The notes under the pieces were generated by a model. That model searched no databases. It was not told the origin of the DNA and saw nothing but the letters and a program-made list of their open reading frames with translations. A stretch of DNA of 64,000 nucleotides, from contig JAVTVY010033653.1 in assembly GCA_036873755.1 (NCBI GenBank), positions 1 to 64,000 on the forward strand, read 5' to 3'. Within the stretch, counting starts at the first letter, position 1; each line of letters starts with the position of its first letter. The position numbers and the translations under genes were made by a program. Shown here piece by piece: positions 1 to 11,381 of the stretch. The DNA is from Hanleya hanleyi. Its lineage: Eukaryota; Mollusca; Polyplacophora; Lepidopleurida; Hanleyidae.

Positions 1-847
1 GCGCAACTGGGGATCTACATGCGGGGGCATATGCTATAACATACAAAATATACGGTTTTATGAATAATTTTGTTTCTGCCCGATGGAAATTTCTGAAACC
101 CCAGTATGTTTTGTAAACAAGTCCCACACCACATACTACAAAATAGGGTGCATATTGAGTTAATTTGCAATTTTTGGCCATTTATCTGCGTTTACCAAGC
201 AGCATTGGATTTTTTTCGTGAAATCCACAAAACTTCACAACCACCATTGTTTTATTTTTTACGTCTCTTATTAACATTTTTATTGCCATTTATTTCTTCA
301 TTTCTTTCCTGTCACTTACAAATACCCAGACACTTACAATACTCAACCACCAACTTTGTCAAGGATTGGTTAACTCATGGAAATGGACAAGGGATAATTT
401 TTATTTCTTGACTATAAGTATAGATTTTTTAAACTAAAGTAAGCTATTTGTAGGGAAAATATTTTCACCTTTGACCTATCACAATCCAGAGCTAAAGTAC
501 TCTCCCCCACCCCCAAAATAATCGATCAAATAGAACTTCCCGAGATAACTTGGATTTTAAAACTCTCTTGTTTTATTCGCGCTCATTTTTTAATTAAATG
601 AAGCTATCTCTGAGGGAAGTATTTCTACTTAACATCTTTAGCCAAAATATAATCGGCCAATCACAGTTGGATGGCAAACAAACTTGTATTCAGCTATGTA
701 TGACACGCAACTTTGCTTGATGAGCTTCATAACATTACTGACATGTTCATTCACGATGAAAAATTGTCGCGAATTTATTTATTGTAAGTGTCCTACTAAA
801 AAGATAAAAAATTTAGTTTCCAGACTGCATGCGATGAAAAACCCGAA
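1..847. other. AT-rich DNA without recognisable features
   Basis: Short open frames at 106-411 and 684-917 have low-complexity, phenylalanine/leucine-rich translations and no convincing splice or start context. I see no gene or repeat here. Confidence 0.5.
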
Positions 848-905
848 AAAATTGAGTTTTGTTGTTTATTTTGCGCGCCGTAGGCGCGCCGAAAAATTGA
901 GTTTT
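848..905. repeat. Perfect GC-rich hairpin flanked by direct repeats
   Basis: At 873-889 a 7-bp stem GCGCGCC / GGCGCGC encloses the loop GTA. It is bracketed by two copies of GAAAAATTGAGTTTT (about 847-861 and 891-905). A CpG-only stem in AT-rich DNA flanked by short repeats looks like the end of a mobile element; the family is not recognised. Confidence 0.5.
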
Positions 906-961
906 TCATCTTTTTGAAATTGAGTTATATAAAGGAAAAGTGTCTAAAATAACCCCTGAGA

Positions 962-1111
962 AATGACCGCGACTGCGATTGTCGGCAGATCGTAATTATT
1001 ACAGCACGTAATATTAGGGTGGGGGAAAATGTCGCCTGGGGAAAATGTCTTGTGGGGATACTGTCGTGGGGAAAAATGTCGCTGGGGAAACTGTCGTTGG
1101 AGGATAATGTC
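962..1111 (+). repeat. Solo arm of the GGGGAAAATGTCG fold-back family
   Basis: The stretch starts ATGACCGCGACTGCGATTG and runs through a spacer (CAGATCGTAATTATTACAGC) into five or six degenerate copies of a 15-17 bp motif close to GGGGAAAATGTCG. The same sequence forms both arms of the inverted pair at 30961-31710. Here only one arm is seen, so it is a solo or truncated copy. Confidence 0.8.
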
Positions 1112-1910
1112 AGTACCCCTACACGAGTAAAGGCGATTTGAAATTGAAAAAAAGAGATGGTACGATAAGACGGCAGTTTGGCCTATACGTGGTGCGGTTG
1201 AAATAGAAAAAATAAACGGACTCCATTTAGGTCATTTTTTTTCAGGAAATAGTACATGCTACGAATTCCAATTTCATGTCATAACTATATGTAATCATAA
1301 AGCGATCGATGTAGAACTTTCACAAATTGTGTACATATATTTTCTATTGCCGTAACACACCTTTCATCTTTCCGATGAGAGATGTTATCAGGGGAGTTAA
1401 TGACCTCGCGAAAACTATGGAGATAGAAACTCTTGAAGCTTTTTACATAAAAAAGTGGATCGACGACCCACACAATTATTCGATGATAAAAAGATCGCAT
1501 GACGGGAAACAGTGTTAAAAATATCAGCATAGCTCACATGACGGTTTCTGAGTTTGGAGATTGTTTCGTAGTCTTAAAATGCAATTTTCAACACCATACA
1601 TTTGGATTAAATGTAAATTCAGATAAAATTTATTCATTTTATTATCGACTTTCCGTTGTGTTTATGATGCGATAAAAACAATGCACACGGATATATCTGT
1701 AGGCCTATGCCTCGAATTCCTTGCCTTGCTGCGCAGAAAATGTATTTTCCATGATTTTGGCAAAAACACGTGTGACGTGATGATATTCGCGGGTATATAC
1801 AGAAAAATCTAGATCTAAGACCATTTAATTTATTTAAGTTGTTCTACTGATCAACACCTCCGCTACTCACACCACAAAATCTAGGGTTGGTCACTGGACA
1901 ACGTTTCCAT
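1112..1910. other. No supported feature
   Basis: Overlapping open frames of 60-80 codons occur on both strands at 1285-1530, but they lack coding-like composition and splice sites. Nothing else is recognised. Confidence 0.4.
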
Positions 1911-2166
1911 TCTCAGAAAGTGTTAAATTGAAATTGTTGTATTTAACACTATAAATGTCCGAGAATTGACAAAAAACGTTGAAAAAAAAGTTTTATATCC
2001 GGCATTATATTGCAGTATGATGAGCAATACAACACTATACAAGTGTTAAATTCAGCCTAGTAAAGTGTAGTATAATGTTAGTTAGATATTTTTTCAACAC
2101 TTTCTGAGAGTGTTACAAATATAACAGCTTATATGATGGTGTAACTCCTCGGACATTAATAATGTT
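1911..2166. repeat. Interleaved inverted repeats (MITE-like)
   Basis: TCTCAGAAAGTGTT (1911-1924) is inverted at 2096-2109, and a second pair (1944-1962 and 2148-2166, around ATGTCCGAG / CTCGGACAT) is inverted as well. The motif GTGTTAAAT and its complement recur between them. The two nested arms suggest a small non-autonomous DNA element, but clean termini and a target duplication were not found. Confidence 0.4.
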
Positions 2167-2908
2167 AAATAAAACGCTTTCATTTTAAGAGTGTTGAGAT
2201 CATCTTCATTATATCAAGCCAATTTCTTCGTTCTCACTTCGAACCTTCGCACGAAGGTCACATTGTGTGTCGGTACGTAATTTACCGAGCTCCCAATGAC
2301 AAGACCGAACTGACTCGATCATCTTTCGTGCGTGCGTGTGCAACTTGGCATTGATCAGACAAATCCGCACAATACATCTCTGGTTCTACTAGGCCTGTTC
2401 ATACGACTTGATTTGTAGATTTTTGTCCAACACTTTCCATGCACCGAACCTGTAGAGATAGTTGTCAGGAATTGGTAGAGATCTTTGTAATTCTAATTTC
2501 GAAAAAGTACATTGAGCACACTTATTTTTACCCGTATATGTGAAATTTGACTGGAATTTGACAATATTTCTTTATAAAGTAGCCCCTTTCTATCAGGATT
2601 TCAATTCAAGACATTAAAGACCGGAAAATTTCATCACATTCTCAATACTGAATCGTCGATGGGGCGATCGGTGTCCCTGATTATGAAATAATCAGAGGAC
2701 GCACGTTTGAAACAAGAGCGAAATATATTTCCTCGTACATTTAGGCGTACGCTGCTATATCATTCCGAGTATTACTCAGGTCTTCCTGGCAAAATAAGCT
2801 GAAATTGGTACATACCACTATTCGTAAACCCGTAATATTAGCTGGTGGAGATCGTTGTGCAGATGGTAGAGATCGTTTGCACTGGTAGAGATCTGTTTGG
2901 ATACCTAC

Positions 2909-2970
2909 CGTGCTACCGTGCCTTGGGCGGGTGTTCTCCTCAGTTGTCAATTGTGGCGGGGAAATCTCCA
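2909..2970 (-). CDS. Candidate second coding exon of a minus-strand gene
   Basis: On the minus strand a strong acceptor (TTTTTCATTTCCCAG) opens a 62-nt segment with no stop in one frame, ending at the donor CACG|GTAGGT. The reading is EISPPQLTTEENTRPRHGST. The exon starts with the last two bases of a codon, which fits the phase-1 donor of the upstream candidate exon at 4957-4798, so the two would splice in frame across a 1.8-kb intron. No domain is visible in 20 residues. This is inferred from splice signals and phase only; a spurious acceptor and donor pair is quite possible. Confidence 0.35.
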
Positions 2971-3066
2971 CTGGGAAATGAAAAACTCACATATAATGTT
3001 TGTTAAAATAATATACAACTTCTAGTTTATTCAGGACGACGTTTTGATACACAGAGATTGAAGTCT

Positions 3067-3127
3067 TCCGGATATATCCGGATTTCCGGATTTTTCAGAA
3101 TCTCCAAAAAATTCCCGGATTTTCCGA
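3067..3127. repeat. Cluster of CCGGAT motifs
   Basis: TCCGGAT or a close variant occurs five times in about 60 bp, some copies in alternating orientation. It may be a degenerate short tandem repeat; no function is inferred. Confidence 0.35.
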
Positions 3128-3279
3128 TTTTCTGTCTCACACGATCAGGTTGTTGTTGTTGGTATTTTCGATGATAATGAACCTCCGTTAAACCATTCTA
3201 ACTAACAAAAAATCTGTTAGCTTGGGTTTGAGAATCCCCCCAAAATATAAATTGTGATTAAAATTCGAGTTATGTACCT

Positions 3280-4127
3280 CCGGGGGTTTTAATAAGTTTG
3301 AAATAACCAGTTCCTGAGTGATCGGCATTATATTTCCAGCACAGTGCGATCTCCCCGCAGAGAGCTGTTTCCCAAAATAGACTCCGCTTGTATATGCAGC
3401 TTATCTGTTGAGTAGGTCAGCGAATGCTGATTGCTTGTCGCGCTGTCTGCAGTAGGTCTAGCTGAGGGCGTGTTGTTCTCGTCTCGTCAATGTATCGGAA
3501 AGCAGTATGTTACCTCGTGTTCAATGGCGCCAGCTTTCATAGCGAAGTTTAGAATCACCGTTGACAATGTCAGACGTATTTATAATTTAAAGTCGCCTGT
3601 GTGAAAATTGTTGACATGACGACTGACCTCAAGGACTCTGAAACTGGAGTAAAAAAAAAGAAAAAAAAGTTAAATGGTCGCGGCTGAAGGAAAAATATAC
3701 GTGACCACTGGAAAGAGTGACGTGAAAATTCATTCTAAACATGCAAAAAACTCGAAAACTTCTCAAATCTAATGGGACTTCTCCCTGTCTGTTCGCTTCC
3801 TCACAGTCTGATGTTGAGTGCACAGTCAAATTCATTTGCTTCCAGTAGTGTGGCATCTACATCATGCTTTGATGGATGAAACTTTTTGTCCAGTATTGAA
3901 AATATTTAGTTACATGAAAAAATCAATATAAAATAATGCCTTGAATTTAGATGACAATCTGCTGTTTTATTTCTCAGAAATCGCTTAGAATGCTTCTCCA
4001 GCCATCTAGGAACCAAGAGCTTCCAGGCCTAAAGTGCTAGGATAGTATTTTTCCAGATTTTTTACAAAGATCCACTTCAATCTCTGGATATTGGTACTAG
4101 TATCGTTCTTAAGTCAATGACATCAAT
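3280..4127. other. Mostly non-coding; one weak start-exon candidate
   Basis: From 3340 to 3600 the DNA is richer in GC than its surroundings. An ATG at about 3616 opens a short plus-strand frame (MTTDLKDSETG) followed at once by GTAAAA and an A-rich tract, so it could be a first exon with a donor, but the support is minimal. No repeat family was recognised here. Confidence 0.2.
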
Positions 4128-4335
4128 AAATAAATAAGCAGTATATATTCATCCCCAGCGCATATGGCCTACTGATCCAGGAACCCCACCGTGCCTTGAA
4201 GCCCACCTTGTTAATTAATCCAGCCATCTCCACAAGCCTAACCCTGTCCTATTAAATATTTCTCACCTAGTATAATACTAATGTTATACTCTTGACATTT
4301 ACTCAAGGAACTGTATATATACTGCTTATTTATTT
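4128..4335. mobile_element. 208-bp MITE with 21-bp perfect terminal inverted repeats
   Basis: AAATAAATAAGCAGTATATA(T) at 4128-4148 is matched exactly in inverted orientation at 4315-4335. The interior (about 165 bp) is not coding. The ends are AT-rich and lie beside a TTTA microsatellite, so the element may have inserted in, or seeded, that simple repeat. No target duplication could be defined. Confidence 0.6.
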
Positions 4336-4420
4336 ATTTTATTCTTCAACCTAAGCAAAAACTGACCGACGAACTCGTACGAACTTCTCTTCTATTTGTG
4401 TCTCATTCCGCTATCTCCTT

Positions 4421-4488
4421 GTTATTTATCCATTTATTTATTTACTTATTTATTCATTTGTTTATTTATTTATTATTTTTTTATTTTA
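4421..4488. repeat. Degenerate (TTTA)n microsatellite
   Basis: About 15 copies of TTTA with interruptions (TTAC, TTCA, TTTG). Confidence 0.85.
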
Positions 4489-4797
4489 AAATATAGCGCT
4501 TGTAAACAGACCACCAATAAGAAATGTAACGTGGAATTAAAATAAAACATTGAGTTGATGGGCCGCGAAATCCGTATGGGAAGCGGCCCTTAAACTGCAA
4601 TTTCAATCAATTTTATTCTTCACAATTTGACTCGAGAATACTACCGACTTATAAATAGCAGTGTAATAGCAGGTAGGCCTGGACTAACAAATTATTTTGA
4701 TCATTGTCTAAATATTTATTCATTCTATGCAAAGGGCCTATATATAACGTCTGGCATAGATAATAAATAACATACCAGTATGTGTTTACAAGTCGAC

Positions 4798-4957
4798 CTT
4801 GTTCCGTGTGTGACGGTTCGTCTGTTTTAGATTCGCTGTTCCTCTGTTCCACCTCATTTCGGTCGTTTGGTACGGGTTCAAACTGATACAGCAGAACGTC
4901 AAGATGTCCATTTATGTCCTCTATATATAGATCATCATCACTGGCATATTCCTCCAT
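4798..4957 (-). CDS. Candidate first coding exon, acidic N-terminus
   Basis: A minus-strand ATG at 4957 (TTTCGAAACCATGGAGGAA, purine at -3) opens an acidic frame beginning MEEYASDDDLYIEDINGH and containing the motif LLYQFEP, ending at a possible donor CAAG|GTCGAC (phase 1). The frame is open upstream as far as 5077, but only GTG is available there. An acidic leader followed by YQFEP recalls the region just before the zinc-binding P2X7 C-terminal-type domain of many invertebrate proteins, but no WCxCGxC segment was found in the window, so that assignment is weak. A CRE and an E-box lie 112-133 bp upstream. The next exon candidate at 2970-2909 has matching phase. Confidence 0.4.
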
Positions 4958-5068
4958 GGTTTCGAATCGTTTTTGATTAATTATCAGCGATATACGCGAT
5001 GGAGTAGTCGCAAATCCACAGCTTAATATATAGCTCAGACAGCTGCCCGCAGGAGACGGTCGCTTTTC

Positions 5069-5090
5069 TGACGTCACCAGGTCACGTGAC
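5069..5090. promoter_or_regulatory. CRE plus E-box, possible bidirectional promoter
   Basis: The perfect palindromes TGACGTCA (5069-5076, CREB/ATF type) and GTCACGTGAC (5081-5090, USF/Myc type E-box) lie 4 bp apart. No TATA box is evident. They fall between a minus-strand start (4957) and a plus-strand ATG (5272), which is the usual geometry of a divergent promoter. The sites are seen directly; the promoter role is inferred. Confidence 0.4.
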
Positions 5091-5271
5091 GCCTAAGCTC
5101 ATTAACGGGTTAACTGGAGGAAATTGAGCCACAGATCTTTAACTAAAAAGGCTTTAATACGCCCACAGGGGACAAGGAAAAATTTTTTAAAAAAATTCTT
5201 AGTTAAGTACTAACTCTTCTGACCCATATTCCAGAGAAAAAAAAATATTGATAAAAATCCTTTAAGAGATC

Positions 5272-5327
5272 ATGCCTGAGCCTCCATTGCCATTTTCTCT
5301 TGGACATCAAAGAAACCATCCTCCAGG
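5272..5327 (+). CDS. Candidate first coding exon, plus strand
   Basis: ATG at 5272 with A at -3 opens a short proline-rich frame (MPEPPLPFSLGHQRNHPPG) up to CCAGG|GTAATA, where the next in-frame codon is TAA. Beyond the stop the same frame stays open from 5332 to 5715, and TCCGTTCAG near 5393 could serve as an acceptor for the part beginning WLLLSTDHSNN. Either a very short intron or a degraded gene would explain this. No family was recognised. Confidence 0.25.
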
Positions 5328-6162
5328 GTAATATCAGCATAAACCTGGCTTGCCTCTTAATATGGAGAATCAGTCTTCCACGTCATCCGTTCAGTGGCTG
5401 TTGCTTTCAACAGACCATTCAAATAATAGTTGCACAGATTGCGCTCTCATGCAGGGGTGGTATGGAATATACAGACCTGCATATAGAGGATGCCTTAACA
5501 TGGTGAAGGAAAGTAATCAGGTGAATCTGTGTCCTCCGCCGGTTTTTGTAATTTGTCCCCAAATTTTGCAATACACAATAACAATTCCCGATTTTTGCAA
5601 TATAATTGGGAGCATCTTTAAAAAAAAAGGTTCCTATCTTGAAAATCTGGAATTGTCAGTAATATACAGGCCTGGACAAGAGCGCAATCATACTCGTGCT
5701 CCATCACTAATTTAGTTTTCATTTTACCGTACTGCATTTTAATTCATCTGTCTATGTGAGTGTATAATTCATGGCTGTGGATGATAATTAGTTTGGGAAA
5801 CTATGGATCTGTCAGTTTTACATGTTAATACAATGATGGACCTCTCCACCCTCCATTCCTCACCTGTCTGTCAACTGTTCTCACATGTTGGAATTCTCGT
5901 TAATATTCTCTACACTGTTGAACAGTGGTTTACCAGGTCTGTGATGATATTTACTAGAGCTCTGTCAACTGTCACAGACTCACACCCTCTGACCATCATA
6001 CACCAGATCGTGTATGCAATCAATTGTAGGTAGCTAAATTCTAGGCCATCTTCAAAAACTTGTTACACATTTCAAGTTGATTTTCAAAGGTTTGCCAGAT
6101 ATTCTTGAAGATTTTGCCAAAATATTTCTTTGATGTTTCGTTTTGTCGTTTTGTATCTGCAG

Positions 6163-6589
6163 ACATTAGTATTGTTGAAGGCTGACTGTTCAAGCAGGTC
6201 AGACACCGTCAGAGAACATTGTTTGTTTGATACAAATTGCTATACTGCATCTATTTGCCAGAAAAAAGAGGGATATATTTGGTCTGTGCTTAAGAAAAAT
6301 AATATAAAAAAGAAAAAGGCCTTCCTCCCTTCTGTTTTGTTTTCTCAAAAAAGTGCCTGTGAAGTTAAGGATTATTTTCTCCAGCATTTATGGCTTTTAA
6401 CTGATGTAAAAAATTGTGCTTTCTTTATTTCTCCATCTTCACAAGTCCAAGTAAATCCAGAATCCTTGCAGGGGGAATCTTACAGATTGATTGATACGCT
6501 GGTTTGGGAGGATGTATCTCTCTGGAAAGGTGTGATCTCCCCTAAACCACTGCCACTCTTTGACATCGGAGGTAACCAAATCCACTTAG
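6163..6589 (+). CDS. Candidate 427-bp internal exon, product unrecognised
   Basis: A textbook acceptor (TTTTGTCGTTTTGTATCTGCAG) is followed by 142 codons without a stop and a strong donor (CTTAG|GTAAAT). The translation starts TLVLLKADCSSRSD and ends LFDIGGNQIHL. It is mixed polar and hydrophobic with six cysteines, has no evident signal peptide and no transmembrane run, and contains one lysine-rich patch (KKNNIKKKK). Such a long open segment between good splice sites is unlikely by chance in this AT-rich DNA. I do not recognise a domain. It may belong with the plus-strand start at 5272, but the intervening exons could not be fixed. Confidence 0.4.
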
Positions 6590-6782
6590 GTAAATAATCA
6601 CCATGGTTACACTTGGAGCAAGGTCACATTGATTATTTTTAAACAGTAATTATGAAGCTATTTCGTAGTAAAACAATAGTAAAAATTAATTCTATATTGA
6701 GAGGTTATCTGTTTATAATTTCCTGATATATTCTGATTTGGTATGAGTATATAGTTTTGTCATGTTTGTCTGGAATAATTAT

Positions 6783-8007
6783 GCCCCCCCCCCCTCTAAT
6801 TGAAGGGGGGGCATATAGCGATCGCTTTGTCCGTCCGTCCGTCTGTCCTTTCTGAATTTCTTGTCCGCGTGATATCTCGGTTAATATTTGATGGACAGGA
6901 TTGAAACTTGCATGGAATGTGGCCAGTGCCTCGTAGTTGTGCAGCGTAGAGTTTTTTCCGAGCTCCGGTATAATTTTCAAGAGTTATGGCCCTTTTTCTG
7001 AAATCTCTCTGAATGGGACTTGTCCGGGCTGGATCTTGGTTAATATTGTATGGACAAGTATGAAATTTGCATGATATGTGGTCGGTGCCACACAGTTGTG
7101 CAGCGTAAAGTTTCTATCCGTTTCACTTATATTTTCAAGAGTTATGGCCCTTTGTTCCTGAAATCTCCGTGAATTGGGACTTGTCCTGGCTGGATCTTGG
7201 TTAATATTGTACGAACAATTATGAAATTTGTGCCCTGTAGTGGTGCAGCGTGAAGTTTCTCCGCATTTCGCATATATTTTCAAGAGTTATGGCCCTTTGT
7301 TCATCAAGTCTTTGTGAATTGGGACTTGTCCGGGCTGGATCTCGGTTAATATTGTATGGACAAGTATGAAATTTGCAGGATATGTGGTCAGTGCCCTGTA
7401 GTTGTGCAGCGTGAAGTTTCTCCGCATCTCGCGTATATTTTCAAGAGTTATGGCCCTTTTTTTCTTGAAATCTTTGTGAATTGGGACTTGTCCGGGCTGG
7501 ATCTCGGTTAATATTGTATGGACAAGTATGGAATTTGCATTATATGTGGTCAATGCCCCATAGTTGTGCAGCGTGAAGTTTCTCTGCTTTCGGTTATATT
7601 TTCAAGAGTTATGGCCCTTTCTTCATCAAACCTAAGTGAATGGGATATATTTGTTTGTCCAGGCTGGATCTCAGTTCATAACCGATTTGGACCGGGAAAA
7701 TGGCCATAAAATTGTTATTCTACATTCCAAAGCAGACCACATAGGTCCTGAAGTATGAAATTGCCCCAAAAAGAGTGAATTGGGTGCAAAATTCAAAGGT
7801 CACGATCGCTTCATAAGTTTACCACAATATACTCCCAAGGAGTGTAGGTCTCATAACCAGGTCACATTTTTGGATTTGGCGAAAGCCCCGGGTGACCATC
7901 TTGCATCAAAACATTATATTATTACTTGTTGGTCGATACTTGGAATATGTATTATGCGAGGCATGCCGAAAAAGGAGGGGGCATACAATTGAGCAATCTC
8001 TGATTGC
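6783..8007 (+). mobile_element. Tandem-core element C (Helentron-like, non-autonomous)
   Basis: The 5' end is a hairpin with an ATGCCCCCC / GGGGGGCAT stem (6781-6813), followed by TCCGTCCGTCCGTCTG. Then come about five or six diverged units of 150-165 bp, each with a segment like ATCTCGGTTAATATTGTATG, GTTGTGCAGCGTGAAGTTTC and TTTCAAGAGTTATGGCCC. The 3' part carries GGAGGGGGCATA (7974-7985), inverted to the 5' end, then a perfect hairpin AGCAATC-TCT-GATTGCT (about 7992-8008). This 5' inverted end, tandem core and 3' hairpin match the known layout of DINE-1/pearl-type Helentron derivatives. No transposase, Rep or helicase frame is present; the open frames on both strands are products of the repeat. 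Confidence 0.75.
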
Positions 8008-8257
8008 TTCCTTGCTGTGTTAAAAATTAGGCCAAGGAAAAGGGTTTGTGATACATACTGGTAATCCTTGTAACAATATGCCATTGGTAGAACAATGGGA
8101 ATAAACCCTATCCAGATAAGCATGATCAGTATGATCAGTATATAATTAACAGGATTTAATGGTTCTGTTTTCTTTTCAAAGGAAAACTGGTGAAATATTG
8201 TCTTATTAAAACACAATGAAACTCTTAATTAAAAACTGACATATTTACAGGTGAAAG

Positions 8258-8376
8258 GTGGGTGATAAAATATCATTGATGGAAAAGAGCGATCCTGTTG
8301 AGTTGATTCAGTCTCTCACCTGTCATCATAGATGTGTCACACTGTGGCTCACTCTCCCAGTACCTGATTTACACAG
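8258..8376. other. Exon-like segment legible on both strands
   Basis: Plus strand: after AAAG a frame runs VGDKISLMEKSDPVELIQS... for 39 codons to an ideal donor ACACAG|GTAAGC. Minus strand: an acceptor CTGTGTAAATCAG at 8364 opens a 44-nt frame (YWESEPQCDTSMMT) to the donor GACAG|GTGAGA at 8320. Both cannot be real. The plus reading has the stronger donor and the same strand as the 6163-6589 candidate, but a weak acceptor. Confidence 0.25.
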
Positions 8377-8389
8377 GTAAGCAAGTACA

Positions 8390-9400
8390 ACCTCTCCTAA
8401 TCTAATGAGTTTTTCTTTACCAACACTGACCAGGTGAGAATCCATTATTTATGCACTAGATGAATTCTTTCCATAGTTTATTATTTATCTGCTGACGTTT
8501 TTGACGTATTTGCAATATAACGATGGGCTAGAGTTACTGATGTAGCCCTAGGCTTGTGGTATAGAACATCTCATTGTTTGACAACTGACAATAATAATAA
8601 GAGCTAACTCTACTGTGATAGCAATATATCTCATGAATCATTGTTTTTAGATGAAACATTTTCCAAAAATGTAGAAATTTATTTCAGAGAAACTATGTGC
8701 CTCCTATACAACATAATTCTTGAAATGCAAACCCAAAACCTATTCGGAATGATCCATTTAATTGACTTCTAAAAAGCTTTCCTTACTAATAAGAAAATGG
8801 GGTAATTTGGTTCCTCACTATATTCGACATGGCCACGTGAGTTACATGTTCTGTAACTGAACTGGGTAAGGGCAATGTCGTTCGGCTGGTCCAGACATTG
8901 TTATAAGAGTTCAACTTGGGTGAGGACTAAGTAACTCACCCACTCACTGAGCAGAGTAAAATAAAAGTTAAAATTGATGACCGAAGTCAGTTGATGACAT
9001 ATTCAAAGAAATGTGACCTCATATAGGCACTCTCATCTCGGTTCTAATTAAAAATGTAAATCTGTTAACTTTATAATGCAGAACAAATGTAATTTTGATT
9101 TCAAATTTCAACAATTGTCTGTTCAAGCTTTGTTGACATAACTATATTTAAATTTGTTTAACTGCTTGAAGCTTATGCCAAAATTAAAAAAAATAGTTTG
9201 TTTGTGATAGCCAGCTCATGAGCTTCACTTGACACATTTTTTTCGGGAGGCAATCCTATGTATTGGCGGACTGCCGAATTATCAACGATGTCAATGACAG
9301 CTGGCTGAACTGACAGTTAATCTGGTAGACAAATGTGTGGTAGAAAATGTACATTTAATTTACATGAATTACTGCAAATAGAGTCGCCTGCTATTCCTGC
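8390..9400. other. No supported feature
   Basis: AT-rich DNA with no open frames of note and no repeat that I could match elsewhere in the window. Confidence 0.4.
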
Positions 9401-9405
9401 GTCTC

Positions 9406-9533
9406 ATGGCTGAAAAGATGGCAGACTTTTCAAAACAGATACACAACTGGTTTGTGGCAGATCTTGTTTCTAGGGGACTTCACCAGGCCACCATATATCA
9501 GGAGGAACTTGAATGCGCGGCTGTGGGAATAAG
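9406..9533 (+). CDS. Candidate coding exon starting MAEKMADFSKQ
   Basis: Two in-frame ATGs (9406 and 9418, the second in a good AAGATGG context) begin a frame reading MAEKMADFSKQIHNWFVADL and onward to AAVGI, where ATAAG|GTTAAC is a possible donor. The segment is amphipathic and of mixed composition; past the donor the frame turns into a hydrophobic, valine-rich run typical of non-coding DNA, which supports the splice site. It could be a first exon, or an internal exon using an AG just before ATGGCAGAC. The family is not recognised. Confidence 0.35.
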
Positions 9534-10940
9534 GTTAACTCTCCAGCTCCTTTTAACAGTTACGATCCTTTTGCATATAACTTGCCATTGCAAATCAACT
9601 CGAACTACTGCATGGAGAATGTATGTTGTCATTATGGTGGTGGTTGTGGCATGCACGCTCCTCAGATGAGAATCTGAAAAAAACTTTGGGGTCGCTCCCA
9701 TTTTGAGCCGGTCTGTAGCATTACTACAAACAAACTATATTATAATTTTGGGCTTAATCTGGTGATTGATGTCTACACAACTGTCGAGTACATTAACAGT
9801 TGAACTCAGTGTCTGTGTGCGTATAAAGTTATGACGGCATACACATCCTCTTCTTACATACATCAGCATAGATGACTTTTTGATTTCGTGATATAGCTGG
9901 ATGAAATGTTGGTTAAATAGGTATGAATCTTTTCACTGCCTAAAAATATGGTCTGGTGTTGAATGAAGCCCTGTGTAGGTCAGAAACGGTCCACCATCAT
10001 CAAATTTTCTGGGTTTGAAATTATTATCAGGACTTCGATTGACCGTTATACTTGACTGAACCAGAAATAGTCTGTGATGTATTTTAAAATATTTGTATAA
10101 TATTTTACTCTCAAATATGTCAAAACCAACTTTTTAATTCTATTAATCGAAAGAAATCTGGGCCAGTTTGATTGGCCACTCTGCAATTGGCCGTAATGGG
10201 TTGAGCTGGATAAATCTCTTGTGATCTTATCTCAAAATGATGGTGCATGGATTGTATGCTGAATTTATTATATCTTTGAGCGGAAAGACCAGGCTACCTG
10301 GTGTGGTGGGTCATTTGTTGCGGCAAATATTCGGGAATATAGTTTTCTCAAGATGTGCTCAGTCGATTTACTACATAATAAAGTAAGGCGTTTTTTAGTG
10401 GTTTCTGACCAGTACGTGCATGCACAAACTTTGGAGCCATTAGATTGTTTCAAAAATAAGATTTCCAGTTGACGACTCATCTGTCATACATGTATGGAAT
10501 GATGTTCAGATTTGTACTTTTAAGCAGTGTCAGACTTGTTCTGTCACTATGCATTAAGGAATAATTTATTAGGGTCCAGTTCTACTCTCACTTTCATGTG
10601 GTCTTAGACCAGTGACTCATATCTAGGATGCACTGACTGTCTTCACAGGACATGCTCAGAACAGTACAATGAAGACTTGTGTTCTTGCTCCAGCATATTT
10701 GTCATGTTTCTGGGTGTGAGCTGACAATCCTCCATCACCAGGATGTGTTCACAGACAAGACTCCTCATACAAATAACTCACTCTTAAGAACCTTTACAAA
10801 TTTTAATAGCAGTCATTCTGCCAACTACATGTACAGACCTCATCAAAGCCAGTGAAGCATTGTTCAACAGTCTCATAGTCACATTTGTTGTCCTGCTATA
10901 TTTGCAAATTGGAAATGTTCAAATTGTGGAACGGAGTGAC
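9534..10940. other. No supported feature
   Basis: Only short shadow frames are seen (for example 10268-10480 minus). No repeats shared with other parts of the window were noticed. Confidence 0.4.
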
Positions 10941-10945
10941 CTTAA

Positions 10946-11381
10946 GGATGTCCGCTGATGGTAAATCAAAGTAATTAACTTTTTGAATAATGTTTGTTGT
11001 TGCAGTGAGTCTTTGTGTAATATGAGGAAAAACAACGAAAAAAATATAGGTTGGTGTGCATTTTTTAGCTGTAGGCAACGTTAAGTGGACTGACCCATGC
11101 TCAATTTGATAACCCAGGAAACAGGGAATAGCCCTAGTTTTGAAGCATATTCATGAAAAATTAATATAAATGGTATTTAACTTTTTCTTATATTCTAACT
11201 GTTTGCAGATAATCACAATGTCTATCAAAATTTATCAAATTGGATGCATGTTGCTGTGCAAAATTCTCGGCTAGAAAGCTTTAAAAGGAAATCACTATCT
11301 CTTAACCCAGGAAAGGGAGATAACCCAATAGGAAAAACTGGCAAAATGGCTGCCAAAGCCAAAAACCACCAGCGGACATCC
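10946..11381. mobile_element. 436-bp MITE flanked by TTAA
   Basis: TTAA at 10942-10945 and 11382-11385 flanks inverted ends GGATGTCCGCTG (10946-) and CAGCGGACATCC (-11381); similarity extends a few bases further (TGGT). The TTAA target is typical of piggyBac-type insertion, although these ends do not begin with the CCC/CCY usual for that superfamily. The interior has no transposase. Open frames on the minus strand across the element are incidental. Confidence 0.65.

Noticed and set aside
5350..6033. Plus-strand frames at 5350-5715 and 5803-6033 as one gene with the 6163-6589 exon, perhaps an OB-fold telomere protein (CTC1-like)
   Set aside because: Only short, weak matches of a few residues could be recalled (LFSHVGILVNIL, SYRLI). 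No motif is decisive and the splice sites between the segments are uncertain, so no gene name is given.
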